From Brugia malayi (taxonomy: Eukaryota; Nematoda; Chromadorea; Rhabditida; Onchocercidae): a stretch of 64,000 bases of DNA. The stretch lies in the NCBI RefSeq assembly GCF_000002995.4, contig NW_025062479.1, positions 18,286,721 to 18,350,720 on the forward strand. The letters run 5' to 3'. Made by a program: the position numbers and the translations under genes. Within the stretch, counting starts at the first letter, position 1; each line of letters begins with the position of its first letter. A model generated the notes under the pieces. It was not told where the DNA came from and searched no databases. It saw only the letters and a list, made by a program, of their open reading frames with translations. Below, piece after piece: positions 42,706-56,000 of the stretch.

Positions 42706-45020
42706 TTACAACTGTTGTTTTGAAAGTAAATATTGCCGTGTTATATCGTCAGCTTCCAGTAAACGGAAGTCCCATCGATAAACTCTCAGAATAGAGCCAA
42801 TTTTATATTTATCCATGCTGTAGATATGAGTATGAATTTTAAACTGGATTTTAAATATATCTCAAATCACTCTGTAATGCAACGTATAATAATATGCATT
42901 TGTTCACAGTACAATTAACGTACATTCCAGGCAAATTCAAACCAATCAATAGCAGTGAAATATGATGCAAGCGCAAAAAAAGAAAAGTTATGAAATTTTG
43001 ACAAGATTCAAAATTTATGACTTCGCACAGTAAATTTCAAAACCAATCCATACCTGTTGTACTTGATGCCTTTAAGGAATGTTCGTCCAGAACACCATTT
43101 TTGATCTTTTACAGCTTCAGTAATGTCCAGCTTCTCTTTATCGACATGAAATGTTATCAAAAAATTTATGTCTTCGAATAATCCTTTTACTCCCTCCTGA
43201 AAATGTTTTTTAATTTGTTTGGAAATTCAAGTTTTAAACCCCGTCTTGTTCAAAATATATTTGACGTTCTAAGGGAGCTGAACTTTTAAATCCATTGCAG
43301 AGAGTATAAAAAGAAGTTACTGTATGAAAGGAAGGATATAAAAATTAGCTGGAGCCGTTTGAATATTGAATTCTAAGAATAAAATAAAATTATGAACTAC
43401 CATTACAGCAATAAATTTCATCTGCGATGGTATATTTCCATTTCCTTCGGACGGTGGTCCATCCATAAGAGCCTGAAGTTTAGTTTAGCTCGGTTCAATT
43501 TTGTACAAAAGACTTGACTCCTAAATCTCGGTTCATTTACTACAGTGGAAACTCATTTCTAAGACATTACATTCAAAAAACATATGGGAAGATTTTCGCT
43601 AATTTGACAAGCTCACTTTTTCGTAATTTTCGAAATCAACAGGTCCAAAACGTTTCAGGAAATTGCGTGTTTCTAGGCCTTCACAACTGAAAATAAACAT
43701 TGGTCTGGTGTAAACTTCTACCCATAAGCCAGGCCGTATCTCAGTACTACGGTAGAACTGTCGAGTGCCTGAAATAAAAAAACTTATCAAGTAGGGAAAA
43801 TGCAGGAATCTGAAGAGAAATCTCCGTGCTATAAAGACCTTCTTTGATGAAAGGAAGCTTGTTCCTTTTGAGGAAAAGCTGTTTCCTGAACCCACGAGTG
43901 CTCTCTACTAGCGCAACAGTATCGTCAATTGTATGTACTATCATATGGAATGTCCGAATCGAAGCATCGTCCAACCAACAAGCTAACAAGTGCAACTTCG
44001 CTGGCGCATCCGAATAGTCCATCTTCTGAATTATTGCAAATTTGTTTTGTCAATAGAAGAAGCAAAATCAACAACTATGGAAGCATTCTATAACGGAAAG
44101 CCCAAATTTGAAATTAATAAGTCTTAAAAACTTATATGTCAAACTGACAAAACAGCTAAGGTGTACTTCGCAATTCCCTTTAAGTTTTTCCCAACATTTA
44201 TGGATGGTAGGGCAATCACCTCATGACTCCATCCCAACTTCTCTTCACTTTCCTTGTTTTTGTTTGAAGTTTGTTGTCGTTCTTGGTTTTGAATCCATTG
44301 GTCCATAGGAATTTCCTCTTCTTCATTAACCTCAATTCCTTCTTTCGTCAGAAAATCCTAAGAAAGGCTGGAAATCAATTAAAAATTCCTCACTGCAATA
44401 ATTTGATTTAACAATGATTCAGCTTTTTCACAGAAAAACAGTAATGAACCCTGGTATGATGATCACAGGCAGTAATTCTGTATGTTCTCGAGAAGAGATG
44501 GATATCTTTTGCGACATTTAAATCTGTCCAATGCAAATAGTTTTGAGTAGAATTTCGATCTAACTTCGGTACTCTCTGATGAGTAAAAATATGACCCTGA
44601 AATGGACTATAGATTTTAGTAGTCAAAACCGTTTAATTCTTCCATTTGAAATTATTATGAAGAATCTCGACATAAAAAAAGAGTATCGGCAAACAGTTTG
44701 ATCCAAAGATCACTTTTTGAAAATCCTTCCGAATTAATTATTAATTAGAAAATAATCAATTATTAATTAGAAATAGAAACAGGCTGTTTGCTGACTTTTA
44801 TATAGCTTTTATATAGCGCTGTATTAAACGTGAAAATTATTACCTGCAAAATGACATTATTTGGAACATGTGGTTCAATGAGAGAAATTGTGTGATCGCT
44901 GAGATGATAAAGCAATTTCATGGGTTGTATGTAAAGCAACTGCTGATGTAAGTACTTTTCAGTATTCGGTTCAAATGAGTAACATTCAAACGACAAAATA
45001 TCCGGTCTGTCAGTCTCCAT
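42706..45020 (-). CDS. EFHC1-like protein with three DM10 domains
   Basis: EFHC1/EFHC2 (myoclonin, Rib72-type) proteins sit on axonemal doublet microtubules. Minus-strand exons in order: 45020-44844, 44596-44450, 44357-44220, 44025-43839, 43768-43617, 43472-43401, 43196-43054 and 42817-42706, all in phase, about 375 residues. DM10-1: ILSFECYSF, SDHTISLIEPHVPNN, then the following WTDLNVAKDIHLFSRTYRIT. A linker DFLTKEGIEVNEEEEIPMDQ follows. DM10-2: AKLHLLACWLDDAS, DDTVALVEST, FLKRNKLPF, then RPGLWVEVYTRPMFIFSCEG. DM10-3: MKFIAVMEG, FLITFHVDKEKLDITEA, then KIGSILRVYRWDFRLLEADD just before the stop. The C-terminal EF-hand of vertebrate EFHC1 is absent. The ATG at 45020 directly follows TTGCAG, so either it is trans-spliced at the start codon or an N-ter exon lies further right. 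Confidence 0.87.
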
Positions 45021-45652
45021 CTGCAAGCAGTTCATGAAATGAGCTATACTAATATATCAAAGCAGCTAAAGACTAACTAGTTAATAAATGATTGTATAGA
45101 ATGTAAAAAAAGCCTGTTTTGAAAAAAGACATTAGCTAAGCATATCGGTTCTTTTGAATAAAAGAAGGAAAAGAAGCTATGCTATTATTTAGCTTTATTC
45201 TAAAACAAAATTATTTCATATGGAATGCCAAATATTATACAAAATATAGGAAATAACGATAAGTAAACTTGCAGACCTATTCAAAGCTAAAAAAATTTTA
45301 TGCAAGTGAATAAGGGGAAAAGTGCAGAGGTATATTTTAGAGAGGATTCATCGTGTAAAACATTGTTCTAGTGGCTTTCTTTTATCACTTCGTTGGCTAT
45401 AATAGCAATGGTATTTCGTGCTGAAGTGATGAATTTTGTGTTCAGCTCAAAATAAAAGTAATCATATTTATATTTAAAAGTCCTTTTTCCCACTTTAAAT
45501 GAACTAAAAAATTGATATACCAGAGGTAACTGCATCCCTCAACATCCTAAATAGTATCTTTCCAGTATGATGTGAAATTGGTCATTTATGGATTTCTCAG
45601 AATTGTCTGGCACCAGTTTGAGTTCCCTTCGCTTCAATTCTAACATTTGTTT

Positions 45653-45705
<53 letters not shown>

Positions 45706-47583
45706 TAAATAGAAGCGATTTGATTTTTGATCAACAAAAAACTAATTGCATAACAACTACGATTTTTCGGACATTCATTGAGCCCATCTCATAACTAAGT
45801 ATAAATTGAGCACGTAGGATGCCGTTAAATTGAGAGGCCACTCAAAAATGACTAATCGATGAAAAAGGAAGAGATGTATACAATTTATGGCAAAGTAACC
45901 TCTCACAGATGCAATGGATTTCCGGTTTTTCTGTTCTGTATCTCTTAATCGCTTTACCGTTTGCAATTTTTCTAATGGAACCATTATGTACCATAAGTTA
46001 GAGCAATTACAGACGTTAAAATTTCAAGAATATGAATTTTAAGGATTCCGCCTCCTGCTAGCAGCAGCAGTAAAAATCACTGCGGATTAAAATTGGAGAA
46101 AAAAGACTCATGCAATCCACACTGTCCAAAATTTTCGAAACGGTAAAGGGAGATATCGAGGATACGAAATTTCATCATTCCGCTTCACAGTTTTCAGAAT
46201 TCATAAAAATAACCAGTTTTTTAATCGTAGAAAAAGATCACAACAGTGCTTGAGTCCTAAATAGCACAATAAGCTTTTGTACATCTGCACAAAATTATGG
46301 AAACTCCCACATCAGTGACTTTCTCCAGTCCTGGAAACTTTCAAAAACGATAAATCTCGCACTTGTCCAACCCGATATACTATGTTTGAACACATTTTTG
46401 TTAGCTATGCATCGTTAGCTTTTTGTTCCGCACTGCCCTAAAAAAGTGCAATTCTCTATTTAAACGACAAAAAACACTCTCCCCACAACCTTTCATTTCT
46501 CAAATTCTCTGCTGATGCCGATGAAACTCTACAATTCGGTGACTGATAATACTCCCAAATCATTTAAAGAGCACTTATTTGAATCCGTCAACCGTTAAAT
46601 ACTAAGAAATAAACTAAAAATGAAAGATTTAGGTTGAATGTAGTAATTATAATAAACACCAAGCTGCTCAACCGTGACAACATTAATATTATATCTGAAA
46701 ACAAAACCTCTACCAACATCTTGATCGCAATCCAATGACACTGTTAGAATTTAATGTCAGGCTATCAATTACTGATTCAATGCAATTTTTTCTATTTAGT
46801 AGAAAAATTCTTCTTTTAATAGAAGTCAGTATTTCCACAGTCCATAACTTAGTTTTTAAATTTAAAAATTTAGTTTCTTCACAGTGAAATAATCATTTTC
46901 ATGCAAAAATACGTTGTGCCAATTTTGGATAAAATACCGCACACCGAAGGCAACCCTGCAAAGTTCAGATTTTTCTTTAATAGCTCTTTGATGCCTAATC
47001 AACATATCCTTTAAGTGCATCAGTCATCGGGAAAAATGAACAGTAATTATCACAATTACTACTAACTCAATCACCATTTTGAACTGTGACCCTTCACCGC
47101 TGCTTCGAAAACCAGCTCCGTGATATTGATTTATCAAAGCTTATTAGAAACATTTCTATAAAATATAACAATCAGAAAGTACTAGATCAAATTATATTAA
47201 ATAAACAAAATATTTGAGGATTGTTTTCACTAAAAGTCTATCTTCATGATAGATTCACAAAGCTTCACTTTATGATAATTCTACGACCAATTCCGAGAAC
47301 GGAACTATCTCAAACTGTCGAAATTTGTCATTCGATTCAAAAATAATATCTCAAAAAAAAAAAAAAAAAAAACGATGCTATGTGAACAAAACACGTAAAA
47401 GAACACTGCTATCACAATCAAATCTTCAAAATATATACAGTAATTAACAAACAACAGCTGCTACGATTACTGAATGCATATGAACTTCTGTAATGCAAGG
47501 AACCAGATTTCTGGACACTCCTCCACAAATTAAATTCAAAATAAGGGAAGAATCAAAGAATAAATGTTAATATGGACGGCTTT
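45021..47583. other. Gap upstream of EFHC1-like gene, no gene supported
   Basis: About 2.6 kb between two minus-strand genes. It could contain an undetected first exon of the EFHC1-like gene. A minus-strand frame at 45775-45984 is open but unrecognised. An (AT)n microsatellite lies at 45659-45702. Confidence 0.4.
45659..45702. repeat. (AT)n microsatellite
   Basis: About 22 uninterrupted AT dinucleotides. Likely length-variable. Confidence 0.95.
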
Positions 47584-50229
47584 CTATGACTGTATTTTAC
47601 TTCTTGCATATTCTACAAATTCATCAATCAAAACAGGCCATGCTCCTTCTGCATCATAGTTGTTGAAATCTGGCGCAATCGTCAAAGAAAAATCAAGGAG
47701 TAAGTTCCACGTATCACGTGGTATACATTTCACTTCCTGAATAGAAAAGGTGATTAGCGCACTTCACTATTCCAAAAATTGTCTTCCAAGGAAAATACAC
47801 AACCAAAAACCCATGTCATTACAACTTCGAATTCAGTTGATGATCGACATCAGTTTCTACTTAGCGCTCACTTAATAATTAATTAGTAAATAATTTTATC
47901 TCTTCCTGCATAAAAATTTTGAATCGGTACCAGAATGAGAAGCAAACCTTTTCTCGAAGGAAACTAGTCCATAAAGGAAGATAACCGAAATTGCCGCCGA
48001 AAACAATTTCCCAATAAGCAATCGCCGTCTCTACTTCTAGAATAAATAAAAATTAGTCATTTATATCATTAACAACGTCGAAATTAGTTAAACTATTTGG
48101 CAGAAGAGAAAAAAAAAAAAAAAAAAGAACAACATTTTTATACCTTAAGTGGCTTTAATTTACGATGAAATCTAATACTTAAAACTAGTACCAAGTCTAC
48201 TGACAATGATAAAATTACTTTGATTACTAAAATATTAAGTGAAGATAATTCATGAACATTTTGTAGTATTTATATTACCCAACGTCCTCTGTGGAGATGC
48301 ACGAGCGTAATTGAAAGTAAATTGATAGAAATCTCGGAAACTGATAGGGTTCCTAAGTTCCTCGCTTAGCGTTGGCATTTTTGCTTTCAATTTCTCCAAA
48401 GAATCTACTCTGAAAGACATTACCTATTATGTGTAGAATTCCAAAAGTGTTTGATTACAAAGACAAAGTTTTTGAAGCTTGAACTAGATATTATTAGCTT
48501 AAACAGAATTCATTAGTGAGCAATGATAATTCGAGTCGTCTTTTATTCTAGTCATCTTCATCTCAGCCGTCCGCAAGATGAACATCCTCCATTTCATGCA
48601 GCATTGATTCCTTACTCCTTTCTATCACCAAATATCGATATCAACGGAAAATAATAAAATCATGACCGAAATCATTATAAAGTGAATCTATAACGTTAAT
48701 GAAAAGATACAAAAGTTTTACGATCAATACAAATACTTCATCTCGTTGAGACCGGTACTGAATTCCTCCCAGGTAAACTCGCACTGAGTCTTTGCTTTGA
48801 GTTTCCAAGCTAATATCAATACACTTCGATCAGCTGGATTTAAACCAAGATCTGTTAGGAAGCGCAGCATTCCATGCGGTCCGATACATGATGGGTCATT
48901 GTCCTGCCTATCTGCAAACCAATATATTCAATAAGAATAAATGAATTTTAAAAGTACTTCCGTTATGTAACCTCAATCTCTAAAGTCATATTACCATAAC
49001 AAAATTTTTCTTCAATTACTGCGGTCCTTCCGACGGAAACTGACATGATTTAAACTCATAATTTTATAAAGGGATTTTAAAGAACAACTGCATTCAAAAT
49101 AATCTGTTGCCTTCGTAAGCATAAGTAAATTGAAAAAAAAAAGTACTATTTGCATATTTGAGAAAAAAAGCGTGAAGACTTCTTTGGTCAACCATATCTG
49201 CCATACACATATACAATTGTGGATTCTGGTAATAAGCATCGCAGGCTAACTCCAGATTCCAGTTCTGACTACTCAGACAATGAATTGCCGTTTTTTCATT
49301 GCTTTGTGTCCATTGCATAAAATCTCGCACCTGAAATATGAAGACTTTCATGCTTTATTATAATTATGTGACCCATTTCCGTGAAGATTAATGTTGTGAT
49401 CTCCAGAACCAAGACTGAAAAAAAAAAAAAAACTGAGAAGCAATTACGCTAATTCACCTAACCAAAGTTCTTCAAAGGTATTAAATGAATTATAGTTATA
49501 GTTTAAAACCAAACAGAACAAATGTAGTCTTTTGCTTTTAACTTATTCATTCTCATCTGGTTGATGAGCACACTAATGAACTTCTAATTATCTTCCAAAC
49601 CAAATGAACTCTTTGTAAGAAAATAGTTGTTTTCGTACAAACATCATCGAAAGTGATGCTGATACATGCTAGGCAAGACTGCACATTGACTTCTGAAATG
49701 TCTTAACTAGCCAAAAGTAAACAATACTGTCTACTCCGCTTGCCTGAAATTTATCTGCACTTCGAGGCCACCTAGCGTTATTCATTCCTACATTGTCTGG
49801 GAGGAATGCACAATCGCTCACTTTATCTTGAAAATACGTTAGAAACCTTCAGCCAATAATTTCTTCCGTCTTATATTTACAACAAAAATACTATCATTTT
49901 TGTTGTAGATTCGGAATTAATAGTATCATCCATGGATGACTAATCAAATCATTGATTCATTGCTTCATTTAATAACTGTATTTTGAATCGTCTTCGATCA
50001 TAAAAATACGAAACTGATAATGAATACGTGAAAGTATATCGTGAAAAAGAATTGCTTCTTTGAATAAATTTTGTATAAATATAAGTAATATCAGGGAATC
50101 TGAAAATTCGTTTACCAAATTCCTTAAATTAACAGTTGTAAACAAAAAAAACAGTAAAAATCAAATTTGCTTATTTTCTTTTTTCGAATAACCAACTTTG
50201 TCGCGTTGTGCAGTTTTCAGTTTGTTCAT
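47584..50229 (-). CDS. dcn-1: DCN-1 / DCUN1D cullin-neddylation factor
   Basis: Scaffold-type co-E3 that promotes NEDD8 transfer to cullins. Minus-strand exons in order: 50229-50197, 49330-49147, 48911-48737, 48409-48279, 48036-47948 and 47736-47584, all in phase, about 254 residues. The first short exon reads [11 protein letters not shown], which matches the vertebrate start almost exactly. A UBA-like domain follows ([32 protein letters not shown]), then the PONY/DCUN1 domain: [65 protein letters not shown] and [12 protein letters not shown], with [17 protein letters not shown] at the cullin-binding C-terminus. Stop TAG at 47584-47586. The gene is divergent from the NSE2 gene, their ATGs 642 bases apart. 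Intron 1 is about 870 bases. Confidence 0.95.
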
Positions 50230-50870
50230 GGCGGAATGGCTGAGTTTGGAACGCTTCACTGACTGAGCCACAATGAAGGATTTTTAGGGAGCAATTCAAA
50301 ACTGATGAGAAATTCTGAAATTGACGAAATCAGCTACATGATAGAACAGAAACAGAAAGCATTGCTAATATCCATTTTATGGTATCTTATGGAATATGAT
50401 CAAACCAATTCTAAAAATTAAAGTGATATAGATGTCGAGAAAAGCAGAGTTTTTAATCTGCATTATTCGTATGCATTTCATCCGCCCGGCACTATTTGAT
50501 GCGACTGAGTCGTTTGCGTGACTTGGTGATCTATCTATTTGAAACAAATTCAGATTAAAAAAGTTTTCAAAAAAGACCTTCATTTAAACCTATGAAATCC
50601 CACAAAATTCGATGCTTATAAATTCATGACGAACGAAGACATCCCATGCTTACTTTTAACAATACCCACCAACGGTCAACTAAACGCGAACCCACCCTTA
50701 GCTGCAGCTGTCCACCATCGGTCCATTGTATGCTATTTCACTTCTCGTACAAGTTTTTAATACGGCCTTTCAAACAGAATCTCTGCCCAGATTGTGTTGT
50801 GGTGGTTGGAGGGAGGGGATGTTCGAGGTATCACGAAAGGTGGTAACGGTTGACCTTTTGAAAGGGAGAA
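50230..50870. promoter_or_regulatory. Divergent region between DCN-1 and NSE2 genes
   Basis: About 640 bases between two opposite start codons, so both promoters should be here. No named motif recognised; the stretch from 50640 is less AT-rich than its surroundings. Confidence 0.4.
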
Positions 50871-51657
50871 ATGGATTGTAAAAGAGCCTTGACAGAGATG
50901 GGACGATGGAGAGAAAGCTTAGATAAGGTGCTGGTGGTAGTAGAGTCGATCAAACGGAATACCCAGCACAGTGATTGGGATCAACGGATGCGTAACTTGC
51001 TGGAATATATCGATCAGTTGGATCTGGAAGCAACTATAGAAGTTGAAGTGTTAAAGGAGATGCAAGGCCAGGGAAGCGGTGAAACTGTAGACACATCACG
51101 AGATCGCTTCAGAGAACGGTTATTTTTGAACTGCTTACAGAGTACCTTGAAGGACAGCAGAAAATTTTTTACTACCAGTTCCTGGAATTTTTTAAAGGAA
51201 ATTCAAAATGATCAGTTTTAAAGCTTAATTTATTTGTTTGTTGAGGATAGAAGAAATCGGCTGGGAACAGCCAAATAAACGAGGCAAAGCGGCGGATAGG
51301 ATAGAGGCGCTACGAAAGGTCGAGAGAGCGGACACAAGTAGCACTGTTGAGGTGGAGAGGATTTATTACTCGAGAAAAGATCCCTACACTAAGCAGGACA
51401 TTAAAGATCCAGTGCAGAATAAGGTACGTTTACCATTCGTGGGCGTGTTGCATAAGACTAACTTCTGCTCATTAATTTTTTTTTTTTAGATCTGTAAGCA
51501 TGTTTATGATCGAGAATCGGTACTAGCTAATATTGGCGAATGCAAGAAACGACGTCTGTTATGTGAGTGTCCCGTTTCAGGATGTCCGAATAAGAAACCC
51601 CTAACAATGGCCGATATAGTGGCATTCCCGAAGTTTTACGATTGTCTTAAGGATTAA
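50871..51657 (+). CDS. NSE2 / MMS21 SUMO E3 ligase (SP-RING) of the SMC5/6 complex
   Basis: SUMO ligase subunit that docks on SMC5 and acts in DNA repair. Exons 50871-51118, 51246-51423 and 51490-51657 join in phase, giving about 197 residues, close to the family's usual size. The N-terminal half is helical (ESLDKVLVVVESIKRNTQ; LLEYIDQLDLEATIEVEVLK), as expected for the SMC5-binding part. The C-terminal SP-RING is clear: DPYTKQDIKDPVQNKICKHV and YDRESVLANI, with the zinc ligands C-x-H in ICKHVYDR and two Cys in CPVSGCPNK, then TMADIVAFP. Stop TAA 51655-51657. The first donor is GTTATT, supported by frame and family continuity. Confidence 0.9.
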
Positions 51658-52542
51658 TTTATGTTGATCAGATGATAACATTTACCTCTACTACCAACAT
51701 TTTCTTCTACGACATTTCGATTTGGTAAATTATTTCTTTGCTGTACTTCACGTCATTAACGACTCACTATGCTCCATTGATATTGGTTGGGATAAGCACT
51801 AAATTTGAGTTGAATCTCCTTTTTGTTGAAGCCTCTATTTTTTAAATAGCTTTGTAACATGTGGAAGAAAATGGAACAGAAGACTGTTTGATTGAACGAC
51901 ATCATAGCGTTATTACAACATCTCGCGAGTAGATCCGATGTATTGAATCATGATGACTAGGTGATCATCGCAGATACCGGGTAACCGTGAAACACCACGC
52001 GGAGAGTCTCTTCTTTATATGCATGTGTTCGTGGGTTGATGATCAGTTACTTACTCAAAGATCTGATGCACTTTGTTAGAAGTTGGATGTTAGATGAATA
52101 AATTCTCTTCCCTTCCACGATAAATTCATCACCATCTTACAGGGTAAATACATTAATGTTGCAATGTGCAAGAACGCATTGTATGCATCCACATCAATTT
52201 CAATTAACCGTATAAAGTTCAAGATTGACCTATAAAGTTTCTTTTTTGTCTTCATATTCCATATTAAACGTTTTCAAACTTATATGGTCGTAGAATTTGC
52301 TCTTTCTCGGCTGTGCACTATTTTTGTATGTTTATTGGTCTCCTCGACTTAGTGTAGATATCTTTCAAATTTGTGAGGAATTCATCAACTGTAATTATAA
52401 TACTATGAACGTTGTAATGGCAATAGTGAGTCTTTCAGTGAAAGCAATAAATATTTCTTCAAATCTGGACCATTCTCTGTGGTTCTCTTTCCATTTGACT
52501 TTCATTTTTTGCATCGATTTATAGTTTGAAATATTTACGCAG
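51658..52542. other. NSE2 3' UTR and intergenic DNA
   Basis: About 0.9 kb with no coding signal I can support; the plus frame at 52297-52524 is hydrophobic and unrecognised. Confidence 0.4.
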
Positions 52543-52722
52543 TCTTCCTCTTCATGCTATCTTTGGAAACCAAAAATTTCCAAAAAAAAAAAGCGAAGAC
52601 CGCACCGTTCATTGTTAGAGGGATATGGTCATGAGGGAATGGGATCAGTTGTAGATGAGAAGCCGCCGATCCAACGGAGAAAAGATGAATATCCTGGCAC
52701 AGACATAATGAACCATGGCAGA
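52543..52722 (+). CDS. Possible exon of an unrecognised gene
   Basis: After a plausible acceptor (TTTACGCAG) the frame reads a basic, then polar segment with protein-like composition: KKKKRRPHRSLLEGYGHEGM, then VVDEKPPIQRRKDEYPGTDI. It can end at a GTTCTT donor after ATGAACCATGGCAGA, or run on to a stop at 52827. An A11 run within the exon may hide an indel. I found no partner exons and know no family with this pattern. Confidence 0.3.
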
Positions 52723-53021
52723 GTTCTTTGTTCATTTTGTGAATTTGATGTATTTCATTTTTATAATCCTGAAGCATTTAAATTGACTGGTTTGAAAGTT
52801 CAGGAATTTTGCCTTTTAAAATGGTGAATAATAAACACAAATGATCGAAGTAAATTATGTAGCTGTAATCGTATTTTTTTGTGAACGCCTAAGGCTTACA
52901 CATAGCAATTTGTTTCACTTCTAAAATATTCATTGTCGCTTCCTCCTTTGTGTTTTTCAGTTATTTTAGGGTTTACTTAATCGTGCTGATTGAGAAATTA
53001 TAGAGTGATTTTTCCAATGCA

Positions 53022-56000
53022 ATGCAAAAAGAAAAATACGAAAACTTCCTTGCTGGATGGGGTGCAGGCTTTGTTGAGACTTTGCTGCTTTATCCTCAAA
53101 CTAAAGTGATATTTCGTCAACAGCTGCAGGGTATTACTGCGAAGGAAGTTTTTGAACAGGTTAGTTCAACTTTTGAAAGTTGAATTTAAATGATACTGTC
53201 ATTTAGTTCAAGAAAACAAGGTGTATAAAAAATGAATGATTAAGCTATTATATTCCTAATAGATATGTTTTTGAACTAGAAACATGCTTTTCTCAACTGT
53301 ATATGCCCATTAGTTTATGTACTCTTTAAATGCCCAAGTGTGAAGACGCGTAAAGAATTAGATAAAATCGACACATTGTTATCTGAAGAAGTCGATACTG
53401 ATATATGTAAAGTGTGGAATCAAGTTGAAGGATAGTGTATTTTTAGTTAAGAAATGAAGGTTGTTGGATGTTGTACAGAGGAATGCTTCCACCTCTTATA
53501 CAGCGAACAACGACACGATCAGTAATGTTCGGAATGTTTGATAAATTTCATCGTTATTTTGGTTGCTCGGAATGTCAAACAAAGCAGACTCGTATTGCAT
53601 GTTTTGCGTTTGCAGCATTTATGGGTTAGCTGTATGGAATTTGTGCTATTTCATTTGATTTTGCATTTTTTTTTTTGTTAATGTTAAGAAATAAGTTGTC
53701 ATTCATTGTTGCTTAGTTGCAGATATTTAATGATAATGTGTTTTATCATACTTTAATTTTTTAGCAGGTGCGGTTGAGGCTATTTCATGTCCTTTGGAAC
53801 GGACGCAGGTCCTTTTGCAGTCACCGGAATACAATCAGCGCTATCAAAATGCCATTCATGCTTTCAGAGAACTTGCTAAGGTAATTTTAAGTCTGTGCCA
53901 TCAGTAGTTATTCTAAATGTAGTTTACGATTAAAAGAAATGGTATGTCATCATAGGATAAGTGTATTAATGCTTTTACTCATCAGTAACCGTTAGCAGTC
54001 AACTGTTTCTTTGATTCCGAAAAGATAATAACTCTTTTCGCATCTTAAAATCATTATTTATTAACTTTTTGTTCGTTTTTATACATTTTGAATCCGAGAA
54101 AATTCTCGATCACCGAAACAGTAGACCTTATCTGTATTATCTGCAGAAAATTTATAATATTTTGCTTTGTTACATATTGTTTATGATTACCATTCATTTA
54201 GGTTGGAGCAAAGGAATTGTACCGTGGATTCACAGTTGTACTGTTGAGAAATGGTTCAAGTAATGTCCTTTTCTTCTCGCTTAGGAAACCATTTCGTGAT
54301 TTAGTTATTAATTGTGATCAACACTACATATCCCGCTATATTAGTGAGAGGTGAATTTGTTGAAATAATTGAAATCATTAGATTCTCATGTTGCGGAGCT
54401 AGCAGTAAAATACTGTTTTATCGCAGGACACCGGAGCAGTTGGTGACATTTATTGGTGATTTCATATCAGGTGCTGTACTTGGTGCTTCTATATCATCAC
54501 TCTTCTTTCCATTAAATGTGGTTAAGCAGCGAATGCAAAGCACTGTAAATAGTCCATTTTTATCAGCTTGGGCAACTTTCCAAATTATTTGGATTGAACG
54601 GAATGGTTCATTCAAGGAACTGTTTCGTGGAATTACCCTCAATTATACAAGGTATTTATGTTTCTTTAGAAGTTTATTATGCGCGCTGATCTAAGAAGTA
54701 ATTCTCTACTATTGTAAGGCTTCGATCAGATATGAAAAATAATACATATTGCCCCGTCCCATGGTAGGGATTGTTCGTTAGGTCCCAGTGGTTTAGTGGT
54801 TATTCAGCGATGTGTTGGTTTGCATCTCAATGTTCGGTTCTCCACTGTTTCATCATTTCATGATGGCGATGATGATATATTGGTCCGTGTTTCCGACATG
54901 AGTATGAAGTTATCTTACCCATTATTCTGAGCCATACAGCTGGGACACTAGGAGACTGCTGCTCAACTGAACATCTGAAATGAAATGAAACAGACCAGAC
55001 GTTATTGAAGATTCGCTGGTGGAGTACTTTGTGAAAATAAAGTACAACAAAGCCGTCCCTGGTGATTGATAAAATGCTTGGAATTTCTGTACTTTCAATA
55101 TCTCAAACAGTTCGTGACTTATTGTGGTTTGTTTCAGGTCGCTATTATCATGGGGTATCACTAACTCTGTGTACGAGCTCCTTCAACATTTGCTTGCAAA
55201 ATAAAGCTTGTTTTTATCTTATATTGGTTATGCCTCTCTCTCTCTCTCTCCCTCTGCGATACTTTTCTCTTATTTAATCCAGCTGTAAAATAATGTCTAA
55301 GATTTTACTGTTGTATTTATTTTTTCCTCCTGAATATAATTTAAACGATATAAATGATGCAGGGCTTTACGCATTTTAAAAATATCACCATTTTTTCAGG
55401 AGTTGCATATATATATTATAAAGCAAAAAAAAAAAAAAAACTAAAAAGCAAAAAAAAAAAAACATAATGAAAAAGTAAAAAAACTAAAGGTGAAAAATTT
55501 AAGTAACCTTAAATAGAACAAAATCTTTAGTTTTGAAAACTACAAGTCTAAAAATTAACATAAATCTATACTTATTATAATAAACGTATCCTACATTACG
55601 ATAACTGTAATTAGGGTTATTTTTACCAGTAACCTATATTTATGTGGATCTACATAAATAATTCATTCCAATGAATGTATATTTAAACAGATGATCTGAG
55701 CTATTTTTAGATTTAATATTGTTTAAGGCATTTTTTAATCCATCTGCGGTTTTGTATAGAAAGTACTTAATGAAAATGAATTAGTATTCGGTGGTTAGAT
55801 ATATTTATGCTCTTGTATGGCAACAACATCTACAAAATACATAATGCTATACCTACAAACTAATATATGGGGAAGGGGGTTTTTCAATCTTCATAATTTT
55901 TTACATGTACATACAAGAGCAAAATATATATATGTAAATTCTTTATTCTAATCTTCACGTCCTAAGTATTTACTGAAAATTTTTTCATTTTGAATCTTTG

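Noticed and set aside
45775..45984. N-terminal exon of the EFHC1-like gene
   Set aside because: The residues do not resemble the family and no phase-compatible splice to 45020 was found.
54770..54860. Functional tRNA gene
   Set aside because: Box-like motifs are present but no acceptor stem or full cloverleaf can be formed.
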